From the NCBI RefSeq assembly GCF_001282725.1, contig NZ_LN876587.1, positions 1,111,695 through 1,175,694 of the forward strand: a stretch of DNA of 64,000 bases. Direction: 5' to 3'. Numbering within the stretch: the first letter of the stretch is position 1; each line of letters opens with the position of its first letter. The position numbers were made by a program, and so were the translations under genes. The notes under the pieces were generated by a model. It was not told where the DNA came from. It ran no database searches and saw only the letters and a program-made list of their open reading frames with translations. This DNA is from Inediibacterium massiliense. GTDB taxonomy: Bacteria > Bacillota > Clostridia > Peptostreptococcales > Thermotaleaceae. Positions 45,914 to 55,415 of the stretch are shown here, in pieces.

Positions 45914-47524
45914 TTATTTACTTTTTATATTATCTGGAACAATCATTTGAGGCAGATTTGCAAATTTAACATCTTTAATTTTATTGTTATTATACAAAAT
46001 AACTTCTTTCTTTGATGCAATAGGTATTATTACTGCTTCATCATGTACTGTTGTTAATATATATTCAAAAGCACTTGCTATTTCTTCATCATTTCCTGAA
46101 GACCCTATTATTTTAATATTTTTATTAAGCTCCTCCTTCATAGGCAATCCACTAATAAATTGTCCATCAGCCTTTTCCATACCTAAAGTATTTATACTAA
46201 TGTATGGTTGATAAGGAATAGGAGTCATATCATCAATAACAATATCATATTTTCCTTCACAGAAATTATTGCTCCAAGTGGCCAAATCTGCACTTTGTGC
46301 ATTTACATGAATCCCGATATTTTCAAGATATCCTTTTATAGCAAAAGCTAAATCTTTATCTGTTTGAAAATCTGATATCCAACCAAACTCAACCTTTAAT
46401 TCTTTCCCATCCTTTTGTCTATATTTACTACCATCTACTTGAACCCATCCTGCTTCATCAAGTAGTTTTTTTGCTTTTTCTATATCATATAAGTATGGCT
46501 TTAAAGAAACATCACAATATGGCAAATCTTTAATAAGCCAAGAATCATAAACCTCTTCGTATCCAGAAAAAATAGAGTTGACAATTTCCTTCTTATTTAA
46601 AGCGTGTGCAATAGCCTTTCTCACATTGGCATTTTTTAATATATTAGATTTTGTATTGATTTTAATATTCCTTGTATCAACCAATGTATCAGAAGTCTTT
46701 GATGTAAATTTATCATTGTCTGATACTGACTTTATTGTATCAAATGGAAGAAAAAATGATCCTGCTATGACATCTATCTCTCCAGAAGAAAGAGCTAACA
46801 TTCTAGCGTCACTGTCTGGTATGATTTTTAACGTAACCTTATCCCAATTTTGTTTTTCTCCCCAGTAATGTTCATTCTGAACAAAAGTATAATACTTGTT
46901 GGCTTCATAATCTGAAAGTTTGTATGGACCTGTTCCTATACTTCCTTCAATAGTTACAGGATCAAGATCTTTAATTGTTGAAGGTGCTACCATTCCAAGC
47001 GGACAATATTGCAATAAATTACTTAATACAGCAGAAGAAGGTTTAGTCATTGTTAATTTAAATTGATAATCATCAATAATATCTATACTCTTTAGATCTT
47101 TAGTTATAGGTAGCCACCAATACCTTGATACATTCTTTATCGCCATTAAATTCTTTTTAACTGCTTCGGAATTAAATGGCGTACCATCACTAAACGTAAT
47201 ACCTTCTTTCAGCTTAAAGGTATATTCTGTTTTATCTTCGTTTACTTCCCAGCTTTCAGCAAGATTAGGCTTTATTTCCCCATTGTCATATTTTACAAGT
47301 GTATCATAAACAATAGATAACATGTAATATTTTGTTTCAAAACAGTCCTTTGGATTGACACCTTCCACATCAATTCCATATCCTATAACAAGCTCTTTAC
47401 TTTTTTGTGTCCCACTAGTTTTAAGTGAGTTTTCTTTACTTTGTGATATATTGCTTGAACAACCACTTAGCATAAGTGTAAATACTAGCATTACTGCTAA
47501 CATTATTGTGATATTTTTTTTCAT
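45914..47524 (-). CDS. Family 5 substrate-binding lipoprotein (NikA/DppA-like, metal chelate or peptide)
   Basis: The protein of about 536 residues has a lipoprotein signal (MKKNITIMLAVMLVFTLML then SGC, lipidated Cys22) and the SBP family 5 body: YDTLVKYDNGEIKPNLAESW, YTFKLKEGITFSDGTPFNSE, KAIAHALNKKEIV. GGGGAGG before the ATG at 47524 decides the start. It should be the binding protein for the ABC importer encoded at 49272-52527, but an IS110 element now lies between them. With iron-type control next door it may bind a metal-chelate such as staphylopine-like or nickel-histidine complexes, as in NikA/CntA; peptide binding is the alternative. Confidence 0.88.
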   Translation of the reverse strand: MKKNITIMLAVMLVFTLMLSGCSSNISQSKENSLKTSGTQKSKELVIGYGIDVEGVNPKDCFETKYYMLSIVYDTLVKYDNGEIKPNLAESWEVNEDKTEYTFKLKEGITFSDGTPFNSEAVKKNLMAIKNVSRYWWLPITKDLKSIDIIDDYQFKLTMTKPSSAVLSNLLQYCPLGMVAPSTIKDLDPVTIEGSIGTGPYKLSDYEANKYYTFVQNEHYWGEKQNWDKVTLKIIPDSDARMLALSSGEIDVIAGSFFLPFDTIKSVSDNDKFTSKTSDTLVDTRNIKINTKSNILKNANVRKAIAHALNKKEIVNSIFSGYEEVYDSWLIKDLPYCDVSLKPYLYDIEKAKKLLDEAGWVQVDGSKYRQKDGKELKVEFGWISDFQTDKDLAFAIKGYLENIGIHVNAQSADLATWSNNFCEGKYDIVIDDMTPIPYQPYISINTLGMEKADGQFISGLPMKEELNKNIKIIGSSGNDEEIASAFEYILTTVHDEAVIIPIASKKEVILYNNNKIKDVKFANLPQMIVPDNIKSK

Positions 47525-47619
47525 ATTTTCCTCCCCTCGTATAATATATTTAAAGTTAAAAATTTTCATCTATCGCCTTGGATATTGAGTCCTATTCCTA
47601 GATAATAGAAGTATGGAAT

Positions 47620-47870
47620 AAGGATCTATCTGGATTAAGGCTGTTCTCTCCTGCAGCAAGACTGCATTTAAAGACTGTCTCCCAGCCAACAGGTGTACTG
47701 CAAACTCACAAGCTGTATCTCTTGCCTATCATACCGAATGTTAGTAGCTTCGGGCAGCTTATGATTGACAAGTATTGAATACTCATACGCGAGGTTGTTG
47801 CCATCCGGTTGGTAACTAGGGATAGGTTTCAGTATCCAAGCCGTTCCAAATTCATAGAAAGGAGGTCCTC
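47620..47870 (+). ncRNA. Candidate bridge RNA of the IS110 element
   Basis: The non-coding left end is long, GC-richer than the host, and shows nested stems: GGCTG (47638) with CAGCC near 47688, CTTGCC-TATCAT with ATGAT-TGACAAG around 47728-47782, and GGTTG/GGTAAC pairing near 47805-47835. IS110-group elements encode, upstream of the transposase, an RNA with two internal loops that pair with target and donor DNA. Position and structure fit; loop assignment was not done. Confidence 0.55.
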
Positions 47871-47873
47871 TCC

Positions 47874-49100
47874 ATGAAATTATTTGTTGGTATTGATGTT
47901 AGTTCTGAAAAACTTGATACTTGTTTTCTCACCAGTGAAGATCAAATTTTACTAGAAGTTTCTCTACCCAATAATGTTGTTGGTGCTAGTAAAATCAAAG
48001 AACATATTAGCCATTTCGCTGATCTAATTCGGTATGATCGTATTATAATCGGTATGGAAGCAACTTCTATTTACAGCTTTCATCCTTCAACTTTCCTATC
48101 AGAAGACTCTGAGCTTAAGTCTTTAGGAGTCGAAGTTGTTGTTATGAATCCTAAGGCTATACATCGGTTTAAAGGCCTATTTGAAGAAGATAAAACCGAT
48201 AAAATAGATGCTTATCGTATTGCTGACTTTCTTCGCTTTGATCGTTTCAATACTTCCTTGATTAAAGAAGAACAATATATGGCTTTACAAAGATTAACTA
48301 GATCACGTTACCAGCTCATTGGTCAATTGACTGAAATGAAGCAACATTTTTTAGAAAATATTTATTACAAGTGTAATACCCTCACTAAAGAAATTGATAC
48401 ATCTGTCTTTGGTGCAACCATGATGGACTTAGTAACCGACTCTATGACTCTTGAAGACATCGCCAATATGTCTTTAGAGGATTTAGCTGCTATTTTACAA
48501 GAAAAAGGCCGTGGTCGATTTAGCAATCCTGAAAAGCTTGCGAAATCACTTTCAAAAGCCATTAGAGACTCTTATCGACTAGGAAAAGTCATGCAGAATT
48601 CAGTCGATGTTATTTTGGCTTCATATGCTATGATGATTAAAACCATAAAAAAACAGATCAAAGAACTTGATAAAGCAATTCAGCAATTATTTGAAATTTT
48701 ACCTGAATCCAAATCATTGCTTAGCATTCCAGGCATTGGACCTGTTTATGCTGCTGGCATAATAGCCGAAATTGGTCAAATTCAACGCTTCGAAAATGAA
48801 TCCAAAATTGCCAAATATGCAGGTCTTTACTGGAAGCGAAAACAATCTGGTAATTTTGAATCTGAAAGAACTACAATGACTAAAACGGGAAATCATTACC
48901 TTCGCTATTACTTGATTGAAGCTGCCAATTCACTTATGCGAAATGAACCCGTTTATAGAGAATACTATCTCAAGAAATATCATGAAGTTCCTAAGCATCA
49001 ACATAAAAGAGCTCTCGTCCTTACTGCAAGAAAATTTGTGCGCATGGTGGATGTGCTGCTACGCAATCACCAACTTTATACACCAGAAAGGAGTGTATAA
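47874..49100 (+). CDS. IS110 family transposase (DEDD recombinase)
   Basis: The 408-residue protein has the RuvC-like N-terminal domain with acidic residues in FVGIDVSSEKL, IIGMEATSIY and EDKTDKIDAYRIADFL, a helical middle, and the C-terminal Transposase_20 domain (LLSIPGIGPVYAAGIIAEIG, then KYAGLYWKRKQSGNF with the likely catalytic Ser, and KTGNHYLRYYLIEAAN). It cuts and joins DNA guided by an element-encoded RNA. GGAGG lies before the ATG. It is intact and so may be active. Confidence 0.95.
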   Translation: MKLFVGIDVSSEKLDTCFLTSEDQILLEVSLPNNVVGASKIKEHISHFADLIRYDRIIIGMEATSIYSFHPSTFLSEDSELKSLGVEVVVMNPKAIHRFKGLFEEDKTDKIDAYRIADFLRFDRFNTSLIKEEQYMALQRLTRSRYQLIGQLTEMKQHFLENIYYKCNTLTKEIDTSVFGATMMDLVTDSMTLEDIANMSLEDLAAILQEKGRGRFSNPEKLAKSLSKAIRDSYRLGKVMQNSVDVILASYAMMIKTIKKQIKELDKAIQQLFEILPESKSLLSIPGIGPVYAAGIIAEIGQIQRFENESKIAKYAGLYWKRKQSGNFESERTTMTKTGNHYLRYYLIEAANSLMRNEPVYREYYLKKYHEVPKHQHKRALVLTARKFVRMVDVLLRNHQLYTPERSV

Positions 49101-49271
49101 TATCGAATAATATTCGATGCGCAATCCTTTCGTTTTAATCCTAATTTACCTTAGGTTTATTAAGTGCTGACTTTTTTAGAAAATATTATTGTAAGTTTAA
49201 TCAAAACCTATCTTTTTCTATCTTGACTTATTACCACAAGTCTTTTTTAAAATAATAATTAATATATTAAC

Positions 49272-49937
49272 CTAAATAAGGCTAATTTTACCATTCTCCA
49301 TTTTAAATATAATATCTGATATAGCCTGAGCCACCTCCATGTCATGGGTTATCATTAAATATGTACTATTTATTTTCTTCTGTAAATCTATAAGAAGATT
49401 TAAAATTCCTTGTTTAGTTTCCATATCAAGACCACTGACTGATTCATCAAAAATAATAAGTTTAGGATCACACGATATAGCCCTTGCAATACAAACTCTC
49501 TTTAACTGCCCACCACTTAATTCATTTGGTCGTCTTTTTAGTACATTTGTATCCAATCCTACTATTTTAATTAGTTCGTTTATTTTATTCTTACAAGATT
49601 CCTTTCGTAGTTTTTGATAATTATCTATTGGCTCCTTTATGGATTTATATATACTCCATCTCGGATTTAATGAACTGTAGGCATCTTGAAATACAATTTG
49701 TACATCTTTTTGTATTTTTTTAAATTCTCTTTTTTTTATTGAATAGATATCCTTTCCATTGTAAATTACATTTCCCTTATCAGGTTTTTCCATTCCACAT
49801 ATAATTCGGGATAACGTACTTTTCCCGCAACCGCTCTTTCCTACGAGGGTATAGCAATATCCTTTTTTTAGGCTTAATGATATTCCTTTTAATACTTCAT
49901 GATCATAATTTTTATATATTTTAGATACTTTTAACAT
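49272..49937 (-). CDS. ABC importer ATPase (NikE/DppF type)
   Basis: The 221-residue ATPase has Walker A GKSGCGKSTLSR, the Opp/Nik-type Q loop IVFQDAYSSLNPRW, signature LSGGQLKRVC, Walker B LIIFDESVSGLD and the His switch in YLMITHD. It lacks the longer C-terminal oligopeptide-binding tail of OppF and so matches short nickel-type ATPases. It overlaps the partner ATPase gene by seven bases. The IS110 element begins beyond its 3' end. Confidence 0.9.
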   Translation of the reverse strand: MLKVSKIYKNYDHEVLKGISLSLKKGYCYTLVGKSGCGKSTLSRIICGMEKPDKGNVIYNGKDIYSIKKREFKKIQKDVQIVFQDAYSSLNPRWSIYKSIKEPIDNYQKLRKESCKNKINELIKIVGLDTNVLKRRPNELSGGQLKRVCIARAISCDPKLIIFDESVSGLDMETKQGILNLLIDLQKKINSTYLMITHDMEVAQAISDIIFKMENGKISLI

Positions 49938-50725
49938 ATTTTTACCTTTTCCTTGAATACTAATTTTCCTTCTAACAATGTCTTAGTATATTGTTCTTTA
50001 GGATATTGTACTAATTTTTCTTTTGTCCCTTTTTCTATAATTTTTCCGTCTTTTAATACTACTATTTCATCGGAAATATTTTTTATAATTTCATTTTCAT
50101 GAGTAATATATATAATTGAAATACCAAATTTGTTTTTTAGCTCCATTATTTCTTTTATAATAATATCTCTAGTAGCTATATCAAGAGCTGTTGTAGGTTC
50201 ATCTGCTATTAATATTTTTGGTTTTAATAATAAAGCAATTGTTATGATCACTCTTTGAAGCATTCCACCGCTTAATTCATACGGATAACTTTTCATTACT
50301 CTTTGTATATTTTCAAATTCCATTAGGGAAAGTGCTTCGAATGCCATATCATATGCATTTTTTTTATTTATTTTATAATGAAATTTTAATGTTTCTATCA
50401 TTTGATTTCCTATTCTAACAAGAGGATTTAAAGAAGTCATTGGATTTTGTAAAATCACACTTATCTTTTTTCCTCTTACTTTTTGCATTTGTTTTTCATT
50501 AAAAGTACTAATATTTTGGCCTTCTAAAAAAATTTTGCCCGAAAAATTAAATGTTTTCTCATTTAAAAGTTTTAGTATAGCTTTTGTGGTAGTAGATTTG
50601 CCACTACCGCTTTCACCGATTATTCCTAAAACACTGTTTTCTTCTAATGAAAATGACACATTATCTATTAACTTTTTGCCATTTTTAAGTGTAACATTTA
50701 AATTTTTCACTTCCAATATTTTCAT
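49931..50725 (-). CDS. ABC importer ATPase (NikD/DppD type)
   Basis: The 264-residue ATPase has Walker A GESGSGKSTTTKA, Q loop VILQNPMTSLNPLV, signature LSGGMLQRVI, Walker B ILIADEPTTALD and His switch in IYITHE. AAGGAGA precedes the ATG. It pairs with the next ATPase as a heterodimer that drives the two permeases encoded upstream. Substrate is shared with the whole operon: a metal chelate or peptide. Confidence 0.9.
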   Translation of the reverse strand: MKILEVKNLNVTLKNGKKLIDNVSFSLEENSVLGIIGESGSGKSTTTKAILKLLNEKTFNFSGKIFLEGQNISTFNEKQMQKVRGKKISVILQNPMTSLNPLVRIGNQMIETLKFHYKINKKNAYDMAFEALSLMEFENIQRVMKSYPYELSGGMLQRVIITIALLLKPKILIADEPTTALDIATRDIIIKEIMELKNKFGISIIYITHENEIIKNISDEIVVLKDGKIIEKGTKEKLVQYPKEQYTKTLLEGKLVFKEKVKIC

Positions 50726-50756
50726 AACTTTCTCCTTTATTATTCATAAATAATAC

Positions 50757-51566
50757 TTATATTTCATATCGTTCTCTTATCCCTTCAGCTAACAGGTTAA
50801 ATGCAAACACTGTAAAAAAGATACATACTCCTGGATAAATCATCATCTTCATATCTAAAAAAATATATTCCCTAGCTTCTGCTATCATATTCCCCCATTC
50901 TGGAATATCACTTTGTAGTCCTAATCCTATAAAAGAAAATCCAGAGACAGCTAATATTAATCCACTTATTTGAAGACTAAAAAACACTATTATATTGGGG
51001 ATAATATTAGGCAATATATGTTTTGTTATAATCTTAAAATCAGATGAACCACATATTTTAGAAGATTGAATATAAAGTTTACTATTTTCAATTTTAACCT
51101 GAGTTCTGATGGTTCTTGTAAAAAATGCCCATGAGCCTAAAACAAGTGACGATATTAAAGTCATTTTATTTCCTCCCATTACTCCAATTAACGCCATTAC
51201 ATAAATAAACGGAGGAAATGACATGAATATATCAAATAATCCTGTAAGAATTTTATCTAGTAGCCCACCATAATACCCTGCTATAATACCCATTATTATA
51301 CTAATAAGAGCTGAAATTCCCATAACTACGAATACAACTGAAAATGTATTGTATCCACCATAAATAAGTCTTGATAATATACATCTTCCAAATTGATCTG
51401 TTCCAAAAGGGTATTCTTTACTGAAGTTTTCAAATCGATAGCTTAAGTTATTTATATTAGGATCATTAGGTACCAATATTCCTGAAAAAATACTAATAAT
51501 AACAATGATTCCTATCATGATACTTCCAATAATTATTTTTTTATTTACAGACTTCTTTAAAACCAT
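50757..51566 (-). CDS. ABC importer permease (NikC/DppC type)
   Basis: The 269-residue protein has six membrane helices, the N-terminal extracytoplasmic loop with FGTDQFGRCILSRLIYGG typical of DppC/NikC, and the ATPase-contact EAA loop (SSKICGSSDFKIITKHILPN; quoted in part). AAAGGAA precedes the ATG. It is second of the permease pair and lies 25 bases after the DppB-type gene. Confidence 0.9.
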   Translation of the reverse strand: MVLKKSVNKKIIIGSIMIGIIVIISIFSGILVPNDPNINNLSYRFENFSKEYPFGTDQFGRCILSRLIYGGYNTFSVVFVVMGISALISIIMGIIAGYYGGLLDKILTGLFDIFMSFPPFIYVMALIGVMGGNKMTLISSLVLGSWAFFTRTIRTQVKIENSKLYIQSSKICGSSDFKIITKHILPNIIPNIIVFFSLQISGLILAVSGFSFIGLGLQSDIPEWGNMIAEAREYIFLDMKMMIYPGVCIFFTVFAFNLLAEGIRERYEI

Positions 51567-51591
51567 ACTATAGTATTCCTTTCTATTTTTC

Positions 51592-52527
51592 TTACCCTTT
51601 ATCTTTCATCAGTTGCTTATTAAGCTTAACATTCACTACATCTGAAATAACGCTGCAAATACTAAAAATTACTGCTGACAATAAAACATAAAAAGCTACC
51701 ACCTTAAAATCGCGACATATCACTGCCCTTATCATATATAATCCCATACCTGGCCATGTAAAAACAGACTCAACAATGGCAGAACTTATAATGAAATTAG
51801 CAAAATTTTGAAAAAATATAGGAATTAAAGGTTGAATTGCATTTTTAAGAACATGTTTATATATAACTATTCTTTTAGGCAACCCTCTCGCTCTAGAATA
51901 AAGTACATAGTCTTTATTCATATTATCTAAAATATTATTCCTTATTAATCTTATATATTGACTTGCAGGCCCAATAGCCATTGTTATAGAAGGTAATATT
52001 AAACATTTGAAATTTATCTTGCTAACAACGGGTATTACATTTAACTTTATAGCAAATAAGCATACTAATAAAAACCCTATCCAAAAACCAGGTACAGATA
52101 TTCCGAATAATGTTATAAAACGTATTATCCTATCAAACACTCCATCTTTATATATGGCACAAAATGCTCCTATGAAAATACCTACTATTAAAGCAAATAT
52201 AGTAGCTGTTATTACAAGTAAAAAGGTTGGTCCTATAATAGGTTTTATATCATCAGATATCTTATTACCTGTAATAAGAGATTTTCCAAAATCATAATGT
52301 ATTATATTGTTTAACCAATTTTTATATTGTATGATTATAGGATCATTTAGCCCTAATTCTTCTCTCACTTCTTCAATTTGCTGATCTGTCACTAATACAC
52401 TAGTTCTTCTTGCATAACTTTCAGCAGGATCAACTTGGGATATATTTGCTAAAATAAATACCATTATAGTTACTATGAATAATATAAATATTTTGCTGAT
52501 AACCTTTTTTAATATATATTTAATCAA
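51592..52527 (-). CDS. ABC importer permease (NikB/DppB type)
   Basis: The 311-residue protein has six membrane helices; the DppB motif region ELGLNDPIIIQYKNWL and the EAA loop RARGLPKRIVIYKHVLKNA are present. A TTG start follows AAAGGAG. It is the first of the importer genes. A candidate promoter (TTGCAA, TAGAAT, 16 bases apart) lies in the 215-base gap after the AraC gene. It forms the channel with the DppC-type permease. Confidence 0.9.
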   Translation of the reverse strand: MIKYILKKVISKIFILFIVTIMVFILANISQVDPAESYARRTSVLVTDQQIEEVREELGLNDPIIIQYKNWLNNIIHYDFGKSLITGNKISDDIKPIIGPTFLLVITATIFALIVGIFIGAFCAIYKDGVFDRIIRFITLFGISVPGFWIGFLLVCLFAIKLNVIPVVSKINFKCLILPSITMAIGPASQYIRLIRNNILDNMNKDYVLYSRARGLPKRIVIYKHVLKNAIQPLIPIFFQNFANFIISSAIVESVFTWPGMGLYMIRAVICRDFKVVAFYVLLSAVIFSICSVISDVVNVKLNKQLMKDKG

Positions 52528-52703
52528 TTTTTACTCCTTTCTATTTTTAATGAATATAATGGATAAATTAGGTAATACTAACTAAAATTTATTCTACTAT
52601 TTTACTATTAAATTGCAATGGTAGAATGGACGAGATATAGTTAAAATAGAAATTCAATAAAAAATTTTCATATTTTACATTTATATACTTTATTAAAAGA
52701 TAA

Positions 52704-52737
52704 AAAAATAGCCAACTTTTTAATGTTAGCTATTTTT
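52704..52737 (-). terminator. Terminator after the AraC gene
   Basis: Arms AAAAATAGC and GCTATTTTT with a few further pairs form a hairpin right after the AraC stop, with T on exit. It makes the AraC gene monocistronic. Confidence 0.75.
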
Positions 52738-52742
52738 AGAGT

Positions 52743-53717
52743 CTATACATAATTTTTTATATTCTCTCTATATTCAGTTGGTGTCATACCTTGAATTTCC
52801 TTAAACATTTTTGCAAATTGTCCCGCATCATTATATCCTATTATGTGAACAATTTCATAAATCTTATAATCTGTTTCAAGAAGTAATTGTATCGCCTTTT
52901 TCATTCTATATTTTCTTTTATATGCGTATATGGAATGTCCAAACATATCTTTAAAACACCTTTTTAAATCTGTTGTATTTATATTCGCCATTCTTGACAA
53001 ATCTTTTATGGTCAGCTTTTTATTGTAATTATCTTCAATTATATTTTTTATTCTTTTAACTTTATCCATTTGTACTTTTGTATAATATCTTTTTTCCTGT
53101 GTTTCATAATTGTTATATCCATAAATCTCCATAAGGAAAAGTTCAATGGCTTTAACCTTAATTAAATCTACATAATCATATTTTATAAGTTTGTATATTT
53201 CATTTAATATACACATGGTCTTATGTTGATTTTTTGCTATTAAATATTTTTCTTGCTGAAAAAGTTTCTCATAATAACTCTCTATTCTATCTTTTGAAAC
53301 TCCATATATTTGCTCTACTGAATTCTTAAGTTCATTTAAATAGCAAAATATATTAATGCTTTGATATTTTTTTCCTTTAAAATCAATTTTCGCAAATATA
53401 CTATTTCCTCCATAGTGTAAACTTTCTCCTCCAGTTATATTTCCTGAATGATTGTCTTTTATTTTCCATATATATTCGCCATCTAAGCAATAATCTATTT
53501 CAATAAAAGAATTCAAACATTTGCCATTTGTTTTCTTTTGGATTACATCTTCTAATATAAAATCACTCCAGGTCAAATACATTCCTGGTACAATTTTATA
53601 CGTAATGATTTTCCCTTTCCCATATTCAGGTAGTATCTGATATACAGTCTTATCTTTGATAGTTTTTTCTTCCTTTGTAAGCTTACTAATAAAAGATTCC
53701 TTTTTTATATCATTCAT
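52743..53717 (-). CDS. AraC family regulator next to the metal-chelate importer
   Basis: The 324-residue protein has an N-terminal domain of unknown ligand and a C-terminal double helix-turn-helix ending IVHIIGYNDAGQFAKMF and GMTPTEYRE. The N-terminal half (SFIEIDYCLDGEYIWK) resembles regulators of siderophore systems. GGAGGATGAA precedes the ATG. A Fur box lies 47 bases upstream, so the regulator itself is iron-repressed; it probably activates the importer genes downstream when the chelate is present. Confidence 0.85.
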   Translation of the reverse strand: MNDIKKESFISKLTKEEKTIKDKTVYQILPEYGKGKIITYKIVPGMYLTWSDFILEDVIQKKTNGKCLNSFIEIDYCLDGEYIWKIKDNHSGNITGGESLHYGGNSIFAKIDFKGKKYQSINIFCYLNELKNSVEQIYGVSKDRIESYYEKLFQQEKYLIAKNQHKTMCILNEIYKLIKYDYVDLIKVKAIELFLMEIYGYNNYETQEKRYYTKVQMDKVKRIKNIIEDNYNKKLTIKDLSRMANINTTDLKRCFKDMFGHSIYAYKRKYRMKKAIQLLLETDYKIYEIVHIIGYNDAGQFAKMFKEIQGMTPTEYRENIKNYV

Positions 53718-53763
53718 ATAAACTTCATCCTCCAGTTAAATTGCATATTCATACAACGTAACC

Positions 53764-53783
53764 AACGATAATGATTATCATTT
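53764..53783. promoter_or_regulatory. Fur box upstream of the AraC gene
   Basis: GATAAT-G-ATTATC is a perfect 6-1-6 core inside a wider imperfect palindrome (AACGATAAT with ATTATCATTT). It is the second exact Fur core in the window. Confidence 0.85.
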
Positions 53784-53843
53784 ATGATATTGTATATGTT
53801 TATTCTGATTCTGTCAAGTTCTCATTTTTTCAATTGTATAATA

Positions 53844-53870
53844 AATGTTGGGGTAAAAAACTCCAACATT
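53844..53870. terminator. Hairpin after the ECF ATPase gene
   Basis: Arms AATGTTGG and CCAACATT enclose an A-rich loop. It lies 69 bases after the ECF operon on its 3' side; the T run is weak. Confidence 0.5.
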
Positions 53871-53938
53871 GAATTTTTTACAAAAAATAAAGCACTGATC
53901 CAGCAATTCAAAACATATTCTAAAGCAAACTTACAGTT

Positions 53939-55411
53939 CTATTGTTGAATAAAAAATTTTTTTAATTTACCTTTTCCTTCTTCATCTGATAAAAAATAGT
54001 CCTCCATTAATGTACCTTTATCGAAATGCAATATTCTAGTACAAGTCTTACAAATAAATTCATAATCATGAGTAACTAAAAATATAACTTTTCCGTTTTT
54101 TCTCAGTTCATCTATAAGTTTTGAAACTCTAATCATACTATCATAGTCTAATCCACTTGTTGGTTCATCAAATATTAAAATTTTTCTTTTACTTACAATA
54201 CTTGTTGCAACAGCAAGCCTTTGTTTTTGACCTCCTGACAAGGTGTTTGGATGATGATCTTTATATTCATAAAGTCCTAAAGATTTAAGTACTTGAAACA
54301 CTTCTTCTCTATTAAAATTTTTTATTCCAAAACAACATTCTTCTTCAACTTTTTCTGCAAAAAGCTGATAATTAACATCCTGCATAACTAAATAACACTT
54401 TTTTAGACGCTGTTTATCTGTAAGTTCTTTATCATTTATAATAATTTTCCCATCATAGTCTTTGTGTAATCCACATAAAGCTTTTGAAAATGTTGTTTTT
54501 CCTGCTCCATTATGACCTATAATACCTATACATTCACCTTTAGATGCAGTTATATCAAAACCTTTTTTAATAATCTGTTTTTTCCCATATCTTAAAATCA
54601 TATTTTTTATTGTTAAATAGTTATTTTTTTCTAATTGTTCTTTTTTTATTGGTTCAATTTTGCTTAGATCTAATGCTCTTAATCCTTTATTTTCTCTTTC
54701 TTTAACAGAAAGTTTTAAAAAATTTTCCGGAGAATATATAGACTTTATTTCTCCCTTTTCTATATAACAAATATTATCTGCTAAATCCTTTAAATAATAT
54801 AATCGATGCTCTGTTATAATAATTGTTTTTCCTTTACTTTTTAAAAAGGTTAATATGGCTTTTAAATCATTAATTGCATCACTATCTAGATTAGAAGATG
54901 GTTCATCTAAAACATAAATATCTGGATTCATAGCATAAATAGAAGCAAAGGCTATTTTTTGCTTTTCTCCTCCTGATAACTCAAAAATACTTCTATTTCT
55001 TAATTTTTCTATTTTAAAATCATAAAATACCTTATCTACAATTGGTCTTAATTTTTCTTCTGAAACCGAAAGATTTTCAATACCAAAAGCAATTTCACTA
55101 TCTGTATCTGTATTAAAAAATTGAGTATTAGGATTTTGAAATACAGACCCTACTTTTTCTGATATTTTATAAATTGGAAGATTTGAAATTAATTTACCAT
55201 CAATCTCTACAACTCCACTTAAATCTCCTGGATAAAAATCTGGTATAAGGCCATTTAAAAGACGTGTATTACTTGTTTTTCCACAACCACTTCTTCCACA
55301 TAAAACTATACATTGGCCTTCCTTTATTGTAAGATTAATATTTTTTATAGAAGGTTCTTCCTTTCCTTTATACGTAAATGAAACATTTTTAAAATTAATC
55401 ACAAAATCCAT
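53939..55411 (-). CDS. ECF transporter ATPase, two domains fused (CbiO-like)
   Basis: The 490-residue protein has two complete ABC ATPase domains: Walker A GRSGCGKTSNTR and GHNGAGKTTFSK, signatures LSGGEKQKIA and LSGGQKQRLA, Walker B YVLDEPSSNLD and LIFDEPTSGLD. This fused form is used by energy-coupling-factor importers. The first ATG lies directly against GGGAG, so a GTG nine bases later (55402) may be the true start. It ends the three-gene ECF operon. Confidence 0.9.
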   Translation of the reverse strand: MDFVINFKNVSFTYKGKEEPSIKNINLTIKEGQCIVLCGRSGCGKTSNTRLLNGLIPDFYPGDLSGVVEIDGKLISNLPIYKISEKVGSVFQNPNTQFFNTDTDSEIAFGIENLSVSEEKLRPIVDKVFYDFKIEKLRNRSIFELSGGEKQKIAFASIYAMNPDIYVLDEPSSNLDSDAINDLKAILTFLKSKGKTIIITEHRLYYLKDLADNICYIEKGEIKSIYSPENFLKLSVKERENKGLRALDLSKIEPIKKEQLEKNNYLTIKNMILRYGKKQIIKKGFDITASKGECIGIIGHNGAGKTTFSKALCGLHKDYDGKIIINDKELTDKQRLKKCYLVMQDVNYQLFAEKVEEECCFGIKNFNREEVFQVLKSLGLYEYKDHHPNTLSGGQKQRLAVATSIVSKRKILIFDEPTSGLDYDSMIRVSKLIDELRKNGKVIFLVTHDYEFICKTCTRILHFDKGTLMEDYFLSDEEGKGKLKKFFIQQ

Positions 55412-55415
55412 CTCC

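Larger units (their letters stand above)
47590..49200 (+). mobile_element. IS110 family insertion sequence (ends approximate)
   Basis: The element consists of a non-coding left part of about 280 bases, higher in GC and structure than its surroundings, and a single DEDD transposase. IS110 elements have no terminal inverted repeats and make little or no target duplication, so the ends cannot be fixed from one copy. It lies between an importer operon and its binding-protein gene, all on the opposite strand, so it was inserted into that operon. Confidence 0.8.
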
